Shown: piece after piece, positions 1 through 12,082 of the stretch | Position numbering within the stretch: the first letter of the stretch is position 1 | Layout of the letters: every line of letters starts with the position of its first letter | Source of the DNA: Nepenthes gracilis | Lineage: Eukaryota > Streptophyta > Magnoliopsida > Caryophyllales > Nepenthaceae | Reading direction: 5' to 3' | NCBI GenBank assembly: GCA_033239525.1 | Contig: BSYO01000034.1 | Coordinates: 3,906,001-3,970,000, forward strand | Length of the DNA: 64,000 nucleotides | The notes under the pieces: model-generated | Databases searched by the model: none | The model's input: only the letters and a program-made list of their open reading frames with translations | What the model was told of the DNA's origin: nothing | Program-made: the position numbers and the translations under genes

Positions 1-2438
1 TTTATGACCGGGATTGAGGTTCAACTTGTAAATCTTACTTCGGTTGATATCTCGAGCAAGTTTGTAGGGGTTCATCCAAAAAATCAAAATTCTGCCTAAG
101 GAAGTTCACGAGCTGGTCGTGGACCAGCGCTGAAAGGGAGTCGCTGACATGTATGCATTTCTCGGGCTCATTGGGGTCTAGGGGGATCAACTCTGTTAAT
201 TCGCGGGACTAGGCCTATTGCAACGTGGACTCAGCGCGGAAATCTAGGTTCTTCGCAAGTTGGCTGAGAGTGGCTAGTGTCACCTGGGACAAGTAGCATG
301 TCTGTCCTATCATCTAGTCGCCTACTGCCTCCCATACTCCATGTGCTATTGGGAATTTCACATTCAAGTGAGGGATCGATGTCACTGCTCCAAAAGTTGT
401 TAGAAGTGGTCGGTCTTGGATGACGTTGTAGACCGATGGCAAGTTGATGATAAGGAACGTGAGAGTGTGGTTGGCCGTATGCGGGTGAGTCCCTATAGTG
501 ACTTCAAGCTGGACTTCTCCCTATACGAGCACCAGTTCGTTGTCCAGGCCATACAAAGGGCATTCTACGGCTCTCATTTGGTTCTTTTTTAGTCGAACTT
601 AAATAATACATCAAGATACAGTAAATTTTGAGAGGTTTCATTATTGATGAAAATTCATTTTAGTTGGTAGTTTAACGTATGCTTGGAACGAGGGCAGATA
701 CAACAAGAGGGTCGGAATGGGGAGACGTTACATGAGTCATATCGTCATTACTAAAATTAATAATATCAGTCCTAACCCCTACCCTCACTCTATTGCTGCT
801 AGATGTGGCCTTAGGTTGATCTTGGACACTACTATTAGTCGGCCTACTCGAAATCATGTTGACGATGCCGATGGTGACATAGTTCCTTAGCTGCTGTCTG
901 GCTTCGTCGCTTGCCTCCTAGGGGCCCTACCCCAAGCTTCTCAAGAACCATGTGAGGTGCCCCCGGCAGATTAGGTCTTCAATCTCCTTTTATTGGGTTT
1001 GCTAGTCTTCCATGTGTGTCCTAGAGACCGGTAAAAATGACAATATTTGTTCTGGTCTCCTACATCTGGGTTTTTCGGCGCCTTGGACCACTTCGGAAAC
1101 TTTTCATCCAAAATTTGTATCAAAATGTTCGAGCGGGTGCCATTCAGTGGCGTCGGGACAGGGCCTGTACTCCCTTTGGACACTTGGCTGGGATCGCGGC
1201 TATTTTTGAGGTTCCTAGGAGAGCCGTTGTCTCCGTTTCTCTTCTTCCCCGATGGCTAGACCGTCGGGTTGTTGGTCCATGTGTTCGGGATGCTTTGCTT
1301 TTTTAGTTTCCTTGGTCACAATATAGGCTCGAGCGATGGCCTTTGCTTCCCGGAAGGTCTTGGGGCGTTGATGCGCTAGGTGCTTGAAGAACTCTCCAAC
1401 TACCAACATGGTGATGAAGGCACTCGGCTTCATCTCGTCAGAGAGCTCGGGGATTCGGCAGGCCTCAGTGGTGAATCGGTTCAAGAATTGCTTCAAACTC
1501 TCCTCAGGATTCTGGTGGAGGCGAGCGAGGTGACAGGGCTGCTTCTTCTCATTCTGGCTATAGGCGAATTGCCACAGGAAGCAGTCGGCGAGCTCATTAA
1601 ATGATTAGATGGAGTTTGGTTGGAGGCTGTGGATCTCGAGCACGGCGTCCCCCTTGAGTGTCAAGGGGAAATACTGGCACATGGTGGCCTCGCTCACCCT
1701 ATGGAAGGTCAGCAGCATCCGGAAGTAATCAAGGTGATCCATCGGATCCGTACTTTCGTCATATGCATCCATCACTGACATCTTGAATTTAAGGGGGAGC
1801 GGCTGTGTCTGGATGTCTATGGTGAACAACGACCTCCTCAGATCGAGTGCTTGTTGGCTGGCCTCCCCCTTGAACATGTACCTCCATATTTTCTCCACTT
1901 TCTCCTCCATCCGATGGGAGGATCCACTCCTCTTGGCATTGGTGAAGTTTCTGAGCTCGAAATTCTCCGGGGGGTGTGTAGGTCATTGCAGCTGTCAGCA
2001 CGGGGTGGCCGTGTACTGTATGAGCCCTCCCTTCTAGTCACGAGCCTCTAGTCATTTCGGGAGTTGCGGGGATTCTGCCACTCCTAGCTTTCCTCTAGCG
2101 CTTCCCTGCTTGGGAGGCTCTGCGCTAATGCCTGGGCCTTGCTGCCTGAGGCCGCTTGGGCTCTGGCATCGTTAGGTCTTGTTCTTATAGCACCTTAACC
2201 CTTGGCCTCTTTGTCTAGAGGTTGACGCCTAAGGTCTTAGGGGAGGAGATCCAGTTTATTGTGCGCCAATTCAAGCGCATAGTATCTGAAGCATCTGCTT
2301 CATGTTACTCACGTTGGCGGCTAGCTTGTAGACGTCAAGCTCGGACTACTCGCTAGTACGGCTACCCATCGAGGGGTTGTCACCATGGGTGGCAGTATCC
2401 CTCGCTAGCGTGCTAGTCTGCGCACTAGTGTTGACCAT
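1..2438 (-). pseudogene. gag: gag and start of protease of D-a, broken
   Basis: Gag forms the retrotransposon particle. The likely start is ATG at 2438 (MVNTSAQTS...), 70 bases inside the LTR, at the same place as in D-b. A clear stretch at 1910-1605 (MEEKVEKIW... DPMDHLDYFRMLLTFHRVSEA... FPLTLKGDA) and its continuation at 1496-1215 (LKQFLNRFTTEACRIPEL... FFKHLAHQRPKTFREA) show the PF03732-type retrotransposon gag core. Near 1100-1010 lies the cysteine/histidine motif typical of Tat gag (YCHFYRSLGHT). The retropepsin region follows at about 660-360, partly recognisable by comparison with 52980-52705. Several frameshifts and stops (for example between 1605 and 1496) leave no continuous frame, so it cannot encode a full polyprotein. 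Family assignment is firm; exact exon or frame joins are not attempted. Confidence 0.8.
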
Positions 2439-2508
2439 CTTTTGACTTTGAGAGGGGATGTGATGACAGGTGGTTAGACTTTATTGTCGTTCCCATAGAT
2501 GACGCCAA

Positions 2509-3456
2509 TGATATGTCCTTAGGTCCAGGTTCTCGTACGGATTAGGGTGTCTTCGAATTCATTGTGTCGCGTCAAACTCAAAAGGGTCTAATCTTCGCGT
2601 CTTTTAATTTGGGCCCTGTGCACTACAAACTATAAATAGGAGGTCAGAAGGAGGCAGGAAGTGTTCCCACCGTATATCCTCCGATACTTAAGTTAGAAAT
2701 GTTTCCTAAAGAATGGAAAGATGTAGGCGTGAAGGTAAATGTGATGTGGAATGCACGGATGTTTGCATTCAAGGGGTGCAAGTGAGGATTAGTGGAGGCT
2801 TTGGCTCTTTTTCGGAACTTTGGGGAATGCCGGACTAGAGCGGCGGTTTCAGTGGGAAGAAAGCGGGTTTTTTCTCCTTGTGTTTGGGTTTGAAGCTTAG
2901 CCTGAGATAGCTTTGGGATGCTTTGAGTGATCTTGGATGATGAAATCCCCCTTTTACAGCATAGGAGAAGGCATTTGTAAAGCTCCGTGGAGGAGGCTTT
3001 TGGCACGGGAACTTGGGACAGGTGTCTTGCCTAGGTTCATCGGCTGCTGAATGATGGCGGTGGCTAACGATATCAGTTGTCATCTTGTTGCTAACGGTAT
3101 CATTGTCAGGTATGTTTGGCAAGGGCTGGACGCCTTTTGCTGGGATTGGATGAGCCATTGTAGGGCGGTGGGTGCCGTGACTTGCCAGAGTTGACTTTAT
3201 CTATATTGTCTAACATTTCCTGGGCTGGTGTTTCCTGCACTGATAGTTTGCAGCCATCTTAGGGGAAGAATAGATAGGTTGTGGTTAGGAGCATGTTACA
3301 TAGTGTCTAATGGGCATTGGTGCGGCCTGTCCGGCCCAAGATCCTTTTCATGGTATTGGGCTTCACAAGAAACCTCTTGGGTCCCATCGCCTAGTTGGGC
3401 CTTCCTGTCAGTTGGGCATCGTTCCTGTTAGCCCACGTTTGTACTGGAACCCATCA
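2509..3456 (-). repeat. 5' LTR of D-a
   Basis: 948 bp, bounded by TGATATGTCC and ACCCATCA as read on the plus strand. It is homologous to 54836-55789, 25160-26125 and the fragments 6959-7164 and 60198-60387. On the inner side it joins the TTGGCG leader. On the outer side it joins the host flank GTGCC. Confidence 0.88.
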
Positions 3457-3492
3457 GTGCCAAAGCCCACCTAAAGAATGTATCATTCTTGT
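3457..3492. other. host flank, copy 1, first piece (D target site)
   Basis: GTGCC (3457-3461) is the target duplication of D. The 36 bases match those following the D LTR at 7165, 55790 and 60388. The last five (CTTGT, 3488-3492) are also the target duplication of solo LTR G. The host sequence resumes at 6926. Confidence 0.8.
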
Positions 3493-6400
3493 TGTCACGT
3501 CTCGCATTCTTATATCTATTTTAAATATAGGGAACATGTACTTATCTTAATATACTATAAATCACAACAAACAAGAATACACAGGATCTAAAAATAATGT
3601 CAATCATCAATGGCTTTAGTATTCATTTAACAATAATATGAATGTAACTTGTGATAAGGAAAGACACCAACTAAAATTTTAAACTCATCATATAAAAATT
3701 ATATCAAAACTTACAAAATAATCATAAAAAATTTACAAATATATTTTTAAACTGCCAATACTAAAAACTTATAATTCTGAGATACTTATAAAGTACAAGT
3801 TCTCACATCATTATTTAAACTAAACCAATTACATCATTACAGATTATCACACACTTATTGGTTCTTCTTCACTTTTGTTTATCGGGTTTGAACTCCTGTG
3901 AAACAGCTGGAGGAAAAGAAAACAGTAAGAGAGTGAGTCAAATGCTTAGTAAAAACATAATAGTCAATGACATATATATTTATATTTAAAATAATTTATA
4001 AGGAGGAATATGGATCATGATGCATGTAAAAATACATTTATACTTTTAGAACATTTTCATGATGTAATTAGCTCTTCTTTTTCTTGTACTTAATCCTTAT
4101 TACTTATCGGCACATTCTTACCTTACATATCTTGAGTAATCAGGGCTAGTAGGCCTTACCAACTAACGAAATATTTGATCGATATCTGAATTATGTTCAA
4201 TCTACATAATTAAAGGCTAAAATCGTATAACACAGTGATACTTTTTTTTCCTTATTTACATCCCAAAGATAGGATGGATTATGTTTACTTCACACAAATC
4301 AAAGGCCTTATCTTCTTATTTACATCCCAAAGATAGGATGGTACTACCTATTATCTCCCAGTAGATGGGGCCAAAATCGCACAATGATACTTATTCAGAT
4401 AACGATCTGCACTATAATATCCTAAGGCATACCGAAGAATACCTTCCGCTGAAATAAATCCTTGGTTCAATTTCTTTACTTATTAAAATTGCATAGTGAA
4501 AGTCCTTATGTATAATCTTACTTCTTATTCTTAATTTTTCCATCTTAAAGAAAGTTTATATTTCCTGGATATCATATTGACTTCCACTCATGTATAAATT
4601 TATGCATAAACATATCATATACATTTGTAATTACGATAAAATACATCGTATATTTCTATAATAAAAACATATCAATGCATAATATAAGTTTGTATATATT
4701 TTAACATGTGTTGGATTAATTTTTAGACAACATATTATTCAATTTTTGGTCCTTAAATTCCATAATTTACGAGTTTACTAAACGGTTTGGTTTCATTTCA
4801 TCTTTTTAACCGATTTGATTATAAATTCGATTTATGGATCAGTTCAACTTTTTATAATATTTTGTCGGTTATATCATGTGAGTTGGTTTACCATTATCTA
4901 CTTCATAAGTGGCCGGTTCATTATTTTAATGGAGCATATATAAAGACCGGTTTACTTACCAAATTAATCGGTTCCTTAGAAACTGGTTTATTAAATATCT
5001 TTAACATCTGGTTCTTATAATGGCTAACCGATTTACATGATGTATCGCTTAATTACTAATTTAATATACAATATATGGCCAGTTTATTATTTATTTTTTA
5101 GCCGGTTCATACTAAATTAGCAAGATAGGCAATTAAGTATAATTTGGCCGGTTTAGTGGCAATTTTCATTTTGGGGCCAATTCAGTGACCAAATCAAAGT
5201 ATTTTTAAAAATTGTTTTACATGGTGATAGTTAAGCCTTAGTACTAGAAGACTTGGCCGGGCCAACCGCTAGTTCAACCGGTACACAGTCGGTTTAATCC
5301 ATTTTCCTAAATTGTCCTGCTACAGCATCAACAGGGACGTAGGGTATGGTTCGGTTTGGGGTCCAATTTGGTAGTTAAATCCTACCAAATTTTACAAGTT
5401 GATACTTTAATATTATTTTAGCATACTTAAGATACTTTGGCTTCTGGTTCAGAAGAATTGAGGCTTGGTTCGACCCATTTTCATCGGCTGAAATTCAAGA
5501 ATTCAGCAAACTGTTGAAGTTTAGTTCGTGTTCTAATATGTGGTCCAGTTCAGTGACCATATTGAGGAATTTTCAGAAACCATTTTATATGGTGATAGTT
5601 CAACCTTAATACTAGAAAATATATCTAGGTCGGCTTCTAGTTCAACCGGTTTAGTCCACTAAAATGGACTACCAGAATTACATCAACATCAGCAAGGATG
5701 CAAGGGTCAGTTTTGTTGTTCATTGGGGGATCCGGTTCGGTGGCCCATTCAACCCATTTTCTTGAGCAGATTTTACACAATATTAATAAGGATCTTAACT
5801 AATTGGTGACAAAGTTTGAGCCAATATGGTGGTCAGATGGAGGCCGGTGGGATATTTATGTATTAGACTGACAATACTTCAAACTAAGATCAAAAATTCA
5901 ACAACAAATCAAAGAGGGAGAGGAGTTCTCGTCTAAAAATATTTTATATTTAATTTTGAATCTTAGTAGCCAACCAGGTCTTCCTTTCTGGTTTAGATTC
6001 AACTTTCTGTTTTCCTTCTTTGTTTTGCTCTGCATTTTTCCTGTTTTCCTTCGGTTTTCTTTCTATTTTCTTTTATTTATTTTCTCGCTAACATGCTTAG
6101 TCATTCTCCAAATAATTTGGAGCTGCTAGATGTCCCATAATGTGGCAAATTCTTAACTTCTCAAGCCATGCAAAAGTACTCATGTGTTGCTTCCTCTTTT
6201 AGCCACTTGTTAGTGTTATATTGGAGGTTAATTTTTAATCTTCTTTTGGTCCTTCATCAGCCTCGTGACCCTGCTCTTTTTATGCCAATTTTCACATTTT
6301 AAGTAATTATTTTACTTGGTAAACAAATTAAGAAAATTTAGATGTGCTGAAATCAGCGCTTGCTGATTTCTTGGCTGCCGTGGATATGTGGGGGTCTCCT

Positions 6401-6925
6401 GTTGGATTTCTTTTAAAATTTTGACTTAATATGGTGTTGCCATGTGTGTAGGGGATACATAGGCCACGTATGGTTTGAATACTTTATGAAATTCTTGAAA
6501 AATTGGATGAAATTTGGGCTGGCTGGCGGCTGTTATCGCCTTGCTGAATTCTTGAGAACTTAGCTGTGTGTGTGTGTTGGGTTGCAATACATATATTTTT
6601 ACTCAATTAATTTAATTCACACTATATTTAATTAATTGGGCTAAGTTCAGATGCTAATCAGGTGTAATTTTGGTAACTGTGTTATCTTGTCGTCAATTGA
6701 AAAAAATTTGATTATTAATCGATTTGTAAATTTATTAATCGAATTATTTCTGTATCATACATTCTATCATTTATTAATCAAATGTGAAGTCAGTTTCATT
6801 AAATAAATTTTTATTACATTTTTACGTGAGTTTCTGGATTCTAAATTTTACTATTTATTGATCTTAATTTCACATAAATTAATTTAGTTTACCGAATTAT
6901 AAATAATGAAATCTCAATCCTCACA
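3493..6925 (-). mobile_element. Solo LTR G, Del/Tekay-type gypsy
   Basis: A 3433 bp AT-rich unit beginning TGTCACGTCTCG and ending AATCCTCACA, flanked on both sides by CTTGT (3488-3492 and 6926-6930). Host copies 2 and 3 are continuous at this point (about 55821 and 60419), so they are empty sites. There is no internal region or coding sequence, so this is a single LTR left after LTR-LTR recombination. Its layout matches the LTR of element E: a stretch near 3930 around GTGAGTCAAA, one near 4280 around TTCACACAAATC, and one near 4423 around AAGGCATACCG. In element orientation it reads TGTGAGG...CGTGACA, the same strand sense as E. It holds two internal repeats, reported as findings. No gene is seen in its 3.4 kb. 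Confidence 0.82.
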
Positions 6926-6958
6926 CTTGTTATCTAATATGTGATATATAAATGGTCT
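6926..6958. other. host flank, copy 1, second piece
   Basis: Begins with the G target duplication CTTGT, followed by host sequence that ends in AATGGTCT. The same run recurs at 7196-7229, after the duplicated LTR fragment. There it continues into CAAAGAATG, as in copies 2 and 3. Confidence 0.75.
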
Positions 6959-7164
6959 GCAGCCGTCTCAGAAGAAGAACAGATAGATTGTTGTTGGGCG
7001 CGTGCCAGGTGGTGTTTAATGGACTTTGGTGCTGCCTATCTAGCCCAAGATTCTTTTCGTTGTATTGGACTTCGCACGAAACCTCTTGGGTCCCATCGCC
7101 TAACTAGGCCTTCTTGTTGGACGGACATCGTTCCTGCTAACCCACGTTCGTACTGGACCCATTT
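6959..7164 (-). repeat. Duplicated fragment of D LTR
   Basis: About 206 bp matching the outer end of the D LTR (compare 3246-3456 and 55590-55789). It ends in CCCATTT where the other copies have CCCATCA or CCTATCA, and runs straight into the GTGCC host flank. It is not a separate insertion: the LTR end and host flank together are repeated in tandem, and solo LTR G sits in the first repeat. Confidence 0.8.
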
Positions 7165-8310
7165 GTGCCAAAGCCTACCTAGAGAATGTATCCTTCTTGT
7201 TATCTAATATGTGATATACAAATGGTCTCAAAGAATGTCATATATTTGTAATTTTATGAAAGTTTATAAAATCGATAAAGAAATTTTAATCATTTAGATA
7301 TGTCTATCTTTTATATAATATACGAGCACACAATTCACGCAGATCCTAAGGTGGCCAACAATCGGTTCTTATGCAGCATAGGTTCCTATGGGTAATTCTA
7401 ATAATCTTTTAAATGTGTTAGGTTTGACTAACCAAAAGATTGGGCCGCACGTCTGGATATCAACGATCAAATAGCTTGTGGGAAAGAGAAGACCAGCAGC
7501 AAAATCTACAGCATCAAGGAGAATATCATCGGAAAATTGTGACTTTGATTATGAAAAACCCTACTTAATAATAGATGCCAGTGGTTGGACACGGAGCAGT
7601 CACCATCTTCTCCTCCTTTATTTAATCATTTTAGTCATAAAATAAATTTAAATCATGATACCGTATCATAGATCGAGCTAATATCGTCAAATTATTTTTT
7701 AATGAGCAATAGGAGAAGTAAATTAACGATAAATAATTTACAAGATGAGTATATTAATTTATGAAATAAGGGTCGTTGAGGTTCAGAATAATATATACAA
7801 GCCAAAAGGTAAGCTATGACTGGATAAGAAAAAAAATTAGGATGAATAAAATGATAAATTATGGAATATATTTTTAAGATATCTCTTAGTAGTCAAATCA
7901 TATTTATTATATCATTTAATAATTTTTTTAAAAAAATTTAAAAAAATAATAATTTTTTGAACTTGAAGAATATGTAAATCGAAGTTAAGATAAGTGATGG
8001 TAGTAACAACAACCACAGAGCGAATAACAAGTGTTAAAGAGAAGAGAAGGAGAAGCTTAAAATTTGTCAAGTAAAAGATATTCTTTTCGTAACTGAATAA
8101 TAAAACATTTAAATTTAATTCTTTGAGTACATAAGATCAAATGCTCTCTAAATACTTGAAAAACTTGCACCACATTTTCTTAATTTCGGCTCAAAACAAC
8201 CTCAAATAACAAAAATGCCAACATATGCCACGGATTCCAACTGCATGAAATTCGCTGCAGTAACACTCAGTTAATTTTAAACATCAAAACTAACTAAATA
8301 ATCATCTTGT
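7165..8310. other. Host segment copy 1, AT-rich, no gene seen
   Basis: Matches 55790-56935 and 60388-61530 base by base, at about 90 percent by eye. No reading frame is conserved across the copies in this stretch. It is the noncoding 3' side of the region between the small unknown gene (13332-12959) and the D insertion. The last five bases (CTTGT) are the copia A target duplication. Confidence 0.75.
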
Positions 8311-9072
8311 TGTTGGGATCACTTGACGTGTCGAGGATTTGGATGGAGCACTTGTATTAGAGGAAGCAATTTCGGGCCGAGTTGCGGTCTTTGAATTCTT
8401 TGAAATCATTTGTGAGTCATCCGGGGAAGTGGGGCTGAGATCAACGCGAGTGATTGACCGATAATATTTGATGAACAATAGAGTCAAGCATACTCAAGTA
8501 TCTAAAAAGGTATACACTTGACCTACCCTTTGGGTCTTTATATTCAAGACTCCAAGGCCGATCGGTCTCAGTATCCATCCAGGATAGAGCGTGCGCATGC
8601 AAGTAGACCTTGAAAGTTGAGTACCAACCACCAAGTTGGGATATGGTGAATGGCGTGTATATATATATATGTACACTTTGTATGTATATATATAGAAGTA
8701 CATACGATATAGGAGAACAAGAAGAAGGAGAAGACACCGGATAAGTTGAGAAAGAGTGTAACAGATAAGTGAAAGTGAAAAGAAAGAGAGTTGTGAATAA
8801 AAACAAAGTGTGAGGACTTTTATTTACTTTTGTTTTATTCTTATTTTCGCCTCCTGTAATTTTTCTCATATTTAGTGATTCTTGGTGGATTTCGTATCTC
8901 ATAGTTTTTGCCTTATTTCAGAAGGATTTTTCACGTAAAATTTGGTATTTATTTCTCTTCTCTTATCTCTACTTCGCGGTACTTGTGTGTTTTATCAATT
9001 CGCTATCCATTCCGACCAACAGAAGAATTATTCTAGAAGACTGGTCTATAGGCTCCTTGCTGTTCGCCAACA
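8311..9072 (+). repeat. 5' LTR of copia A
   Basis: 762 bp, TGTTGGGATC to CGCCAACA. The second half, including the alternating TA tract near 8658-8690, aligns well with the 3' LTR. The first 190 bases are strongly diverged and about 100 bp shorter than in the 3' LTR. Confidence 0.9.
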
Positions 9073-9074
9073 AG

Positions 9075-9085
9075 TGGTATCAGAG
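9075..9085 (+). other. Primer-binding site of copia A
   Basis: TGGTATCAGAG two bases after the 5' LTR. It is complementary to the 3' end of initiator methionine tRNA, the usual minus-strand primer of plant copia elements. Confidence 0.88.
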
Positions 9086-9109
9086 ATATCGGTTGACAAT
9101 TCCGTCTGA

Positions 9110-9757
9110 ATGTCATCATCATCCTCAAAGAACTTGTCGTTCAGTGTAGAACATTTTAATGGGTAGAGAAACTTCATCTTCTAGTCTTGAGAAAGAACAA
9201 TTAAAATATCGAAGAAGGAAGATAAGAAATCCTATCGGGAGGATGGCAAGATAAATGAGATATCAAACTATGTCAAACAACAAGCTCCGTGGAGGTCCTT
9301 GGCTTGACTGATCAGGTGTGGGAACATTGATATATAAAGAAACAATTCTATAGGAAAGTGGCAACTTTGAGAAGCATTTGGACGACTTTAATCGAATTGT
9401 AACACACATGTCCACCCTTGATGAAGTAATCAAGGAGGAGGATAAGACATTGGTGCTGCTGGCCTCTCTAGCAGCTTCTTATGACCATATTGTCAAATTG
9501 TTGACATGAGGTCAGACTCAATTGAGTCAAGGCGGTCACAAGAGATTTTAACGTCTTCTCATAATGAAGTGCTTGTAACCGATTCTAGGAGACGGAGTAG
9601 GTGTCAAAGCCAGAAGCTTGGAGAGAAGGGACGCAGCAAATCTCATTCAAGGTATCAAAACCTTAAGTGCCATCATTGTGGCAAAAAGGATCACATCAAG
9701 AAGCAGTGCTTCAAGTGGAAGTGCGAGGACGCCAAGAAGGAGAAAGGAGAAAAGGAA
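9110..9757 (+). pseudogene. gag: gag of copia A, broken
   Basis: The likely start is ATG at 9110 (MSSSSSKNLSFSVEHFNG), followed at once by a stop, so the N-terminal half is dead. The C-terminal part (9506-9757) is open and carries the nucleic-acid-binding zinc knuckle CHHCGKKDHIKKQC, a CX2CX4HX4C pattern, preceded by an Arg/Ser/Lys-rich tract. The knuckle in copia B lies in a shifted frame, so A preserves this motif better. Gag packages the element RNA in the virus-like particle. Confidence 0.85.
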
Positions 9758-9779
9758 TGAAGTGAGGACAAGTTTTCTA

Positions 9780-12055
9780 TCTCAGTGATCACAGAACTCT
9801 AGGTGACATGTTAACGGACGAGGAGTCCTACACTGATTGTTCTAGTGCCATCTTGCGCCACGGTTCATCCTATCCCGTGGAGTGATAAGGATGGGCAATG
9901 AAGGAACATCCCAAATAATTGGCAAGGGTGACGTTGTGCTAATCACCAATAACGGGACGAAGCTGATGTTAAAGGACGTTCGACACGTTTATGACATCAG
10001 GCTCAATATTATCTCAGCTGGTCGGTTGGATGATAAAGGTTATTGTAGCACCTTTTGTGGAGGTGAGTGGAAACTTACCAGAGGTGGGTCTATCCATTAA
10101 AAATCAAGGACCAAGTCCTCGGTGTATTTAAGCAATTTCACGCCCTTATTGACCGGCAGATGGGGAAGAAAATGAAAACCGTCCAAAGTGACAACGGCGG
10201 TGAATATAAAGGGTCCTTTAATGCCTATTGTCGATCACATGGTATTAGGTATCAGAAAATACCTCCAAAGATGCCACAGTTGAACGGAGTAGCTTTGCGG
10301 ATGAATCGCATACTTCTAGAAAGAGTATGGTATATACTTTCCGGCGAAGTCTTCCCAGAACTTCTAGTCATAAATAGGTCACACAAAGAAACCCTTGAAG
10401 GGTGAAGTCTTGAGAAGATATGGTCAACAAGAAACCATCTTATGATTATCTCATGGTAGGATATAAAGCCTTGTCCATGTCCTAAGAGATGGACTAGTCA
10501 AAGACAATACCGGTCTATGGGAAAGATGTGATTGTCCGAAGAAGACTTGTCCGATCAAGGGATGTAACCTTCGCTGAAGATGAAACGATCAAGGATATTG
10601 GCAGAAAAGCCAAGCATGATGGCGAGCGGACGGACAAAGTTAGTGTCGAAGTTGTTCATCCAGTATCTCAGGAAGATGGGGACAATGGTCTTGAGGCGGT
10701 CGATTGCAATAGAGAAGAAATAATAACTTCTGATAAAGACCAGGATAAAGTCATCCCTCAACCGGTTGAGGATTTGCCTGTCAGATGATCCTCACGAAAC
10801 AAATCGCCATCCGTCCGTCTCGCTTGCCGTGAGTATGTTATGCCCTTTTGGAGGCTGGAGGATGAGAACAAGGAGAAGTGGCTGGAAGACATGAAGGATG
10901 AGATGTGTTCTCTCCATGAAAATCACACATTTAATTTCATCAAGCTTCCTAAGGGGAAGAGAGCCTTAAAGAACAAGTGGATCTTTTGACTAAAGATACC
11001 CAAAGGTGCTATGCAGTTGAGATATAAGGCACGGCTAGTAGTGAAAGACTTCAGTTAATGAAAGAGAGTCGATTTTGATGAGATTTTTGTACCAGTGGTG
11101 AAGATATCTTCCATAAGGGTTGTGTTTGATTGCGCCGCCCGTAACTAAGTGGAGCATGGACATCCGACAACTTTTCTTCAAAAGTTTATATGGATTCAAG
11201 GCTAAAAGAAAGGAGCAAATTTTTGTCGTCTAAAGAAAAGCATGTATGGGTTAAAACAGCTAAGACAGGTGAAGTTCGAGTCGGTCATATATATATATGT
11301 CACTATGTATTCACTGATTTTGTTATCCTTCTCCCGTATGTTGATTGTTGGACATACTATAAAGAAGTTGAAGAAGCAACTTAGGCAATCCTTTGCCATA
11401 AAAGACCTCGAACCGGCGAAGCAAATTGTTGGTGTCAGAATTATTTGCGACCGGAAGGTAGGGAGACTATAGTTGTCTCAAGAAAATTATTTTGAAAAGA
11501 TACTCCAAAGGCTTCAAAATGGAGAAATCACCACAGATCTTCGGATGAAGAGAAGACATACATGAGAGGCATTCCCTACTCCTTAGCTGTAGGAAGCCTC
11601 ATGTATGCCCTAATATGCACAAGGCCGGACATAGCACCTGCTGTTGGCACATTTAGTCAGTTTCTGTCCAATCCAGGGAAGGAGTACTGGTTTGCAGTAA
11701 TGTGGATTCTGAGATACATCCGAGGAACTTTCAAGAGGTGCTTGTATCTTGAAGTGACAAGCCTCGGTTGTGGGCTACTCGGATATTGATATGAGGGAAA
11801 GTCCACTGGAATACTTGGTGAAATTTGTGTGAGGTTGCCCTTTCCCTCTCTTTTGTTGTCGATGAAGAGGTTCATTTACTTTTGAAAAGTATGCTCTAAT
11901 TCAAAGTGTCATTCATTTTTCCCTCACTCCATTTTTCAAAGCACATTGATGTGCGATATCATTGGGTGAGAGATGTATTGAAAGTCTTTATGGAAAAGGT
12001 TGATATTGAAGAGAATGAGACAGATATGATGACCAAGATTCTGTGAAGCAAGCTT
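9780..12055 (+). pseudogene. pol: pol of copia A: protease, integrase, RT, RNase H remnants
   Basis: Remnants in order are: post-active-site part of the protease at 9882-10085 (IIGKGDVVLITNNGTKLMLK); C-terminal half of the integrase core from 10085 to about 10380 (QSDNGGEYKGSF, then PPKMPQLNGV); the region after integrase at 10528-10788; RT pieces at about 10860-11470 (KNKWIF, then VKDF, YGLKQ); and RT end plus RNase H at 11560-12055 (GSLMYALICTRPDIAPAVGTFSQFLSNPGKEYW). Protease text runs directly into WVYPLKIKDQ at about 10085. The GAG-pre-integrase zinc region and first integrase catalytic Asp seen in copia B are therefore deleted. Frames change many times and the YVDD box is degraded (near 11335). 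Confidence 0.85.
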
Positions 12056-12082
12056 TTGATGGACTTTTCCTCACGGTTATTT

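Larger units (their letters stand above)
1..3456 (-). mobile_element. Tat/Retand-like Ty3/gypsy element D-a, 5' end only
   Basis: Minus-strand gypsy element that enters the window from the left. Visible in element order are the 5' LTR (3456-2509), a leader, gag (from 2438) and the start of the protease domain. It aligns along its whole length with D-b (52290-55789), at roughly 85 percent by eye. After the LTR the element reads TTGGCGTCATC, the TTGGCGCC-type leader and primer-binding region common in plant gypsy elements. The outer flank GTGCC (3457-3461) is the same five bases found at both ends of D-b (25155-25159, and ATGCC at 55790-55794). D-a and D-b therefore look like duplicated copies of one insertion rather than two independent ones. 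Reverse transcriptase, integrase and 3' LTR lie outside the window. Confidence 0.85.

Noticed and set aside
8441..8902. 153-codon minus-strand frame and similar ones at 12266-12746 and 14955-15182
   Set aside because: All are inside copia LTRs, include TA-tract-encoded Tyr-Ile runs, and change frame among the four LTR copies.
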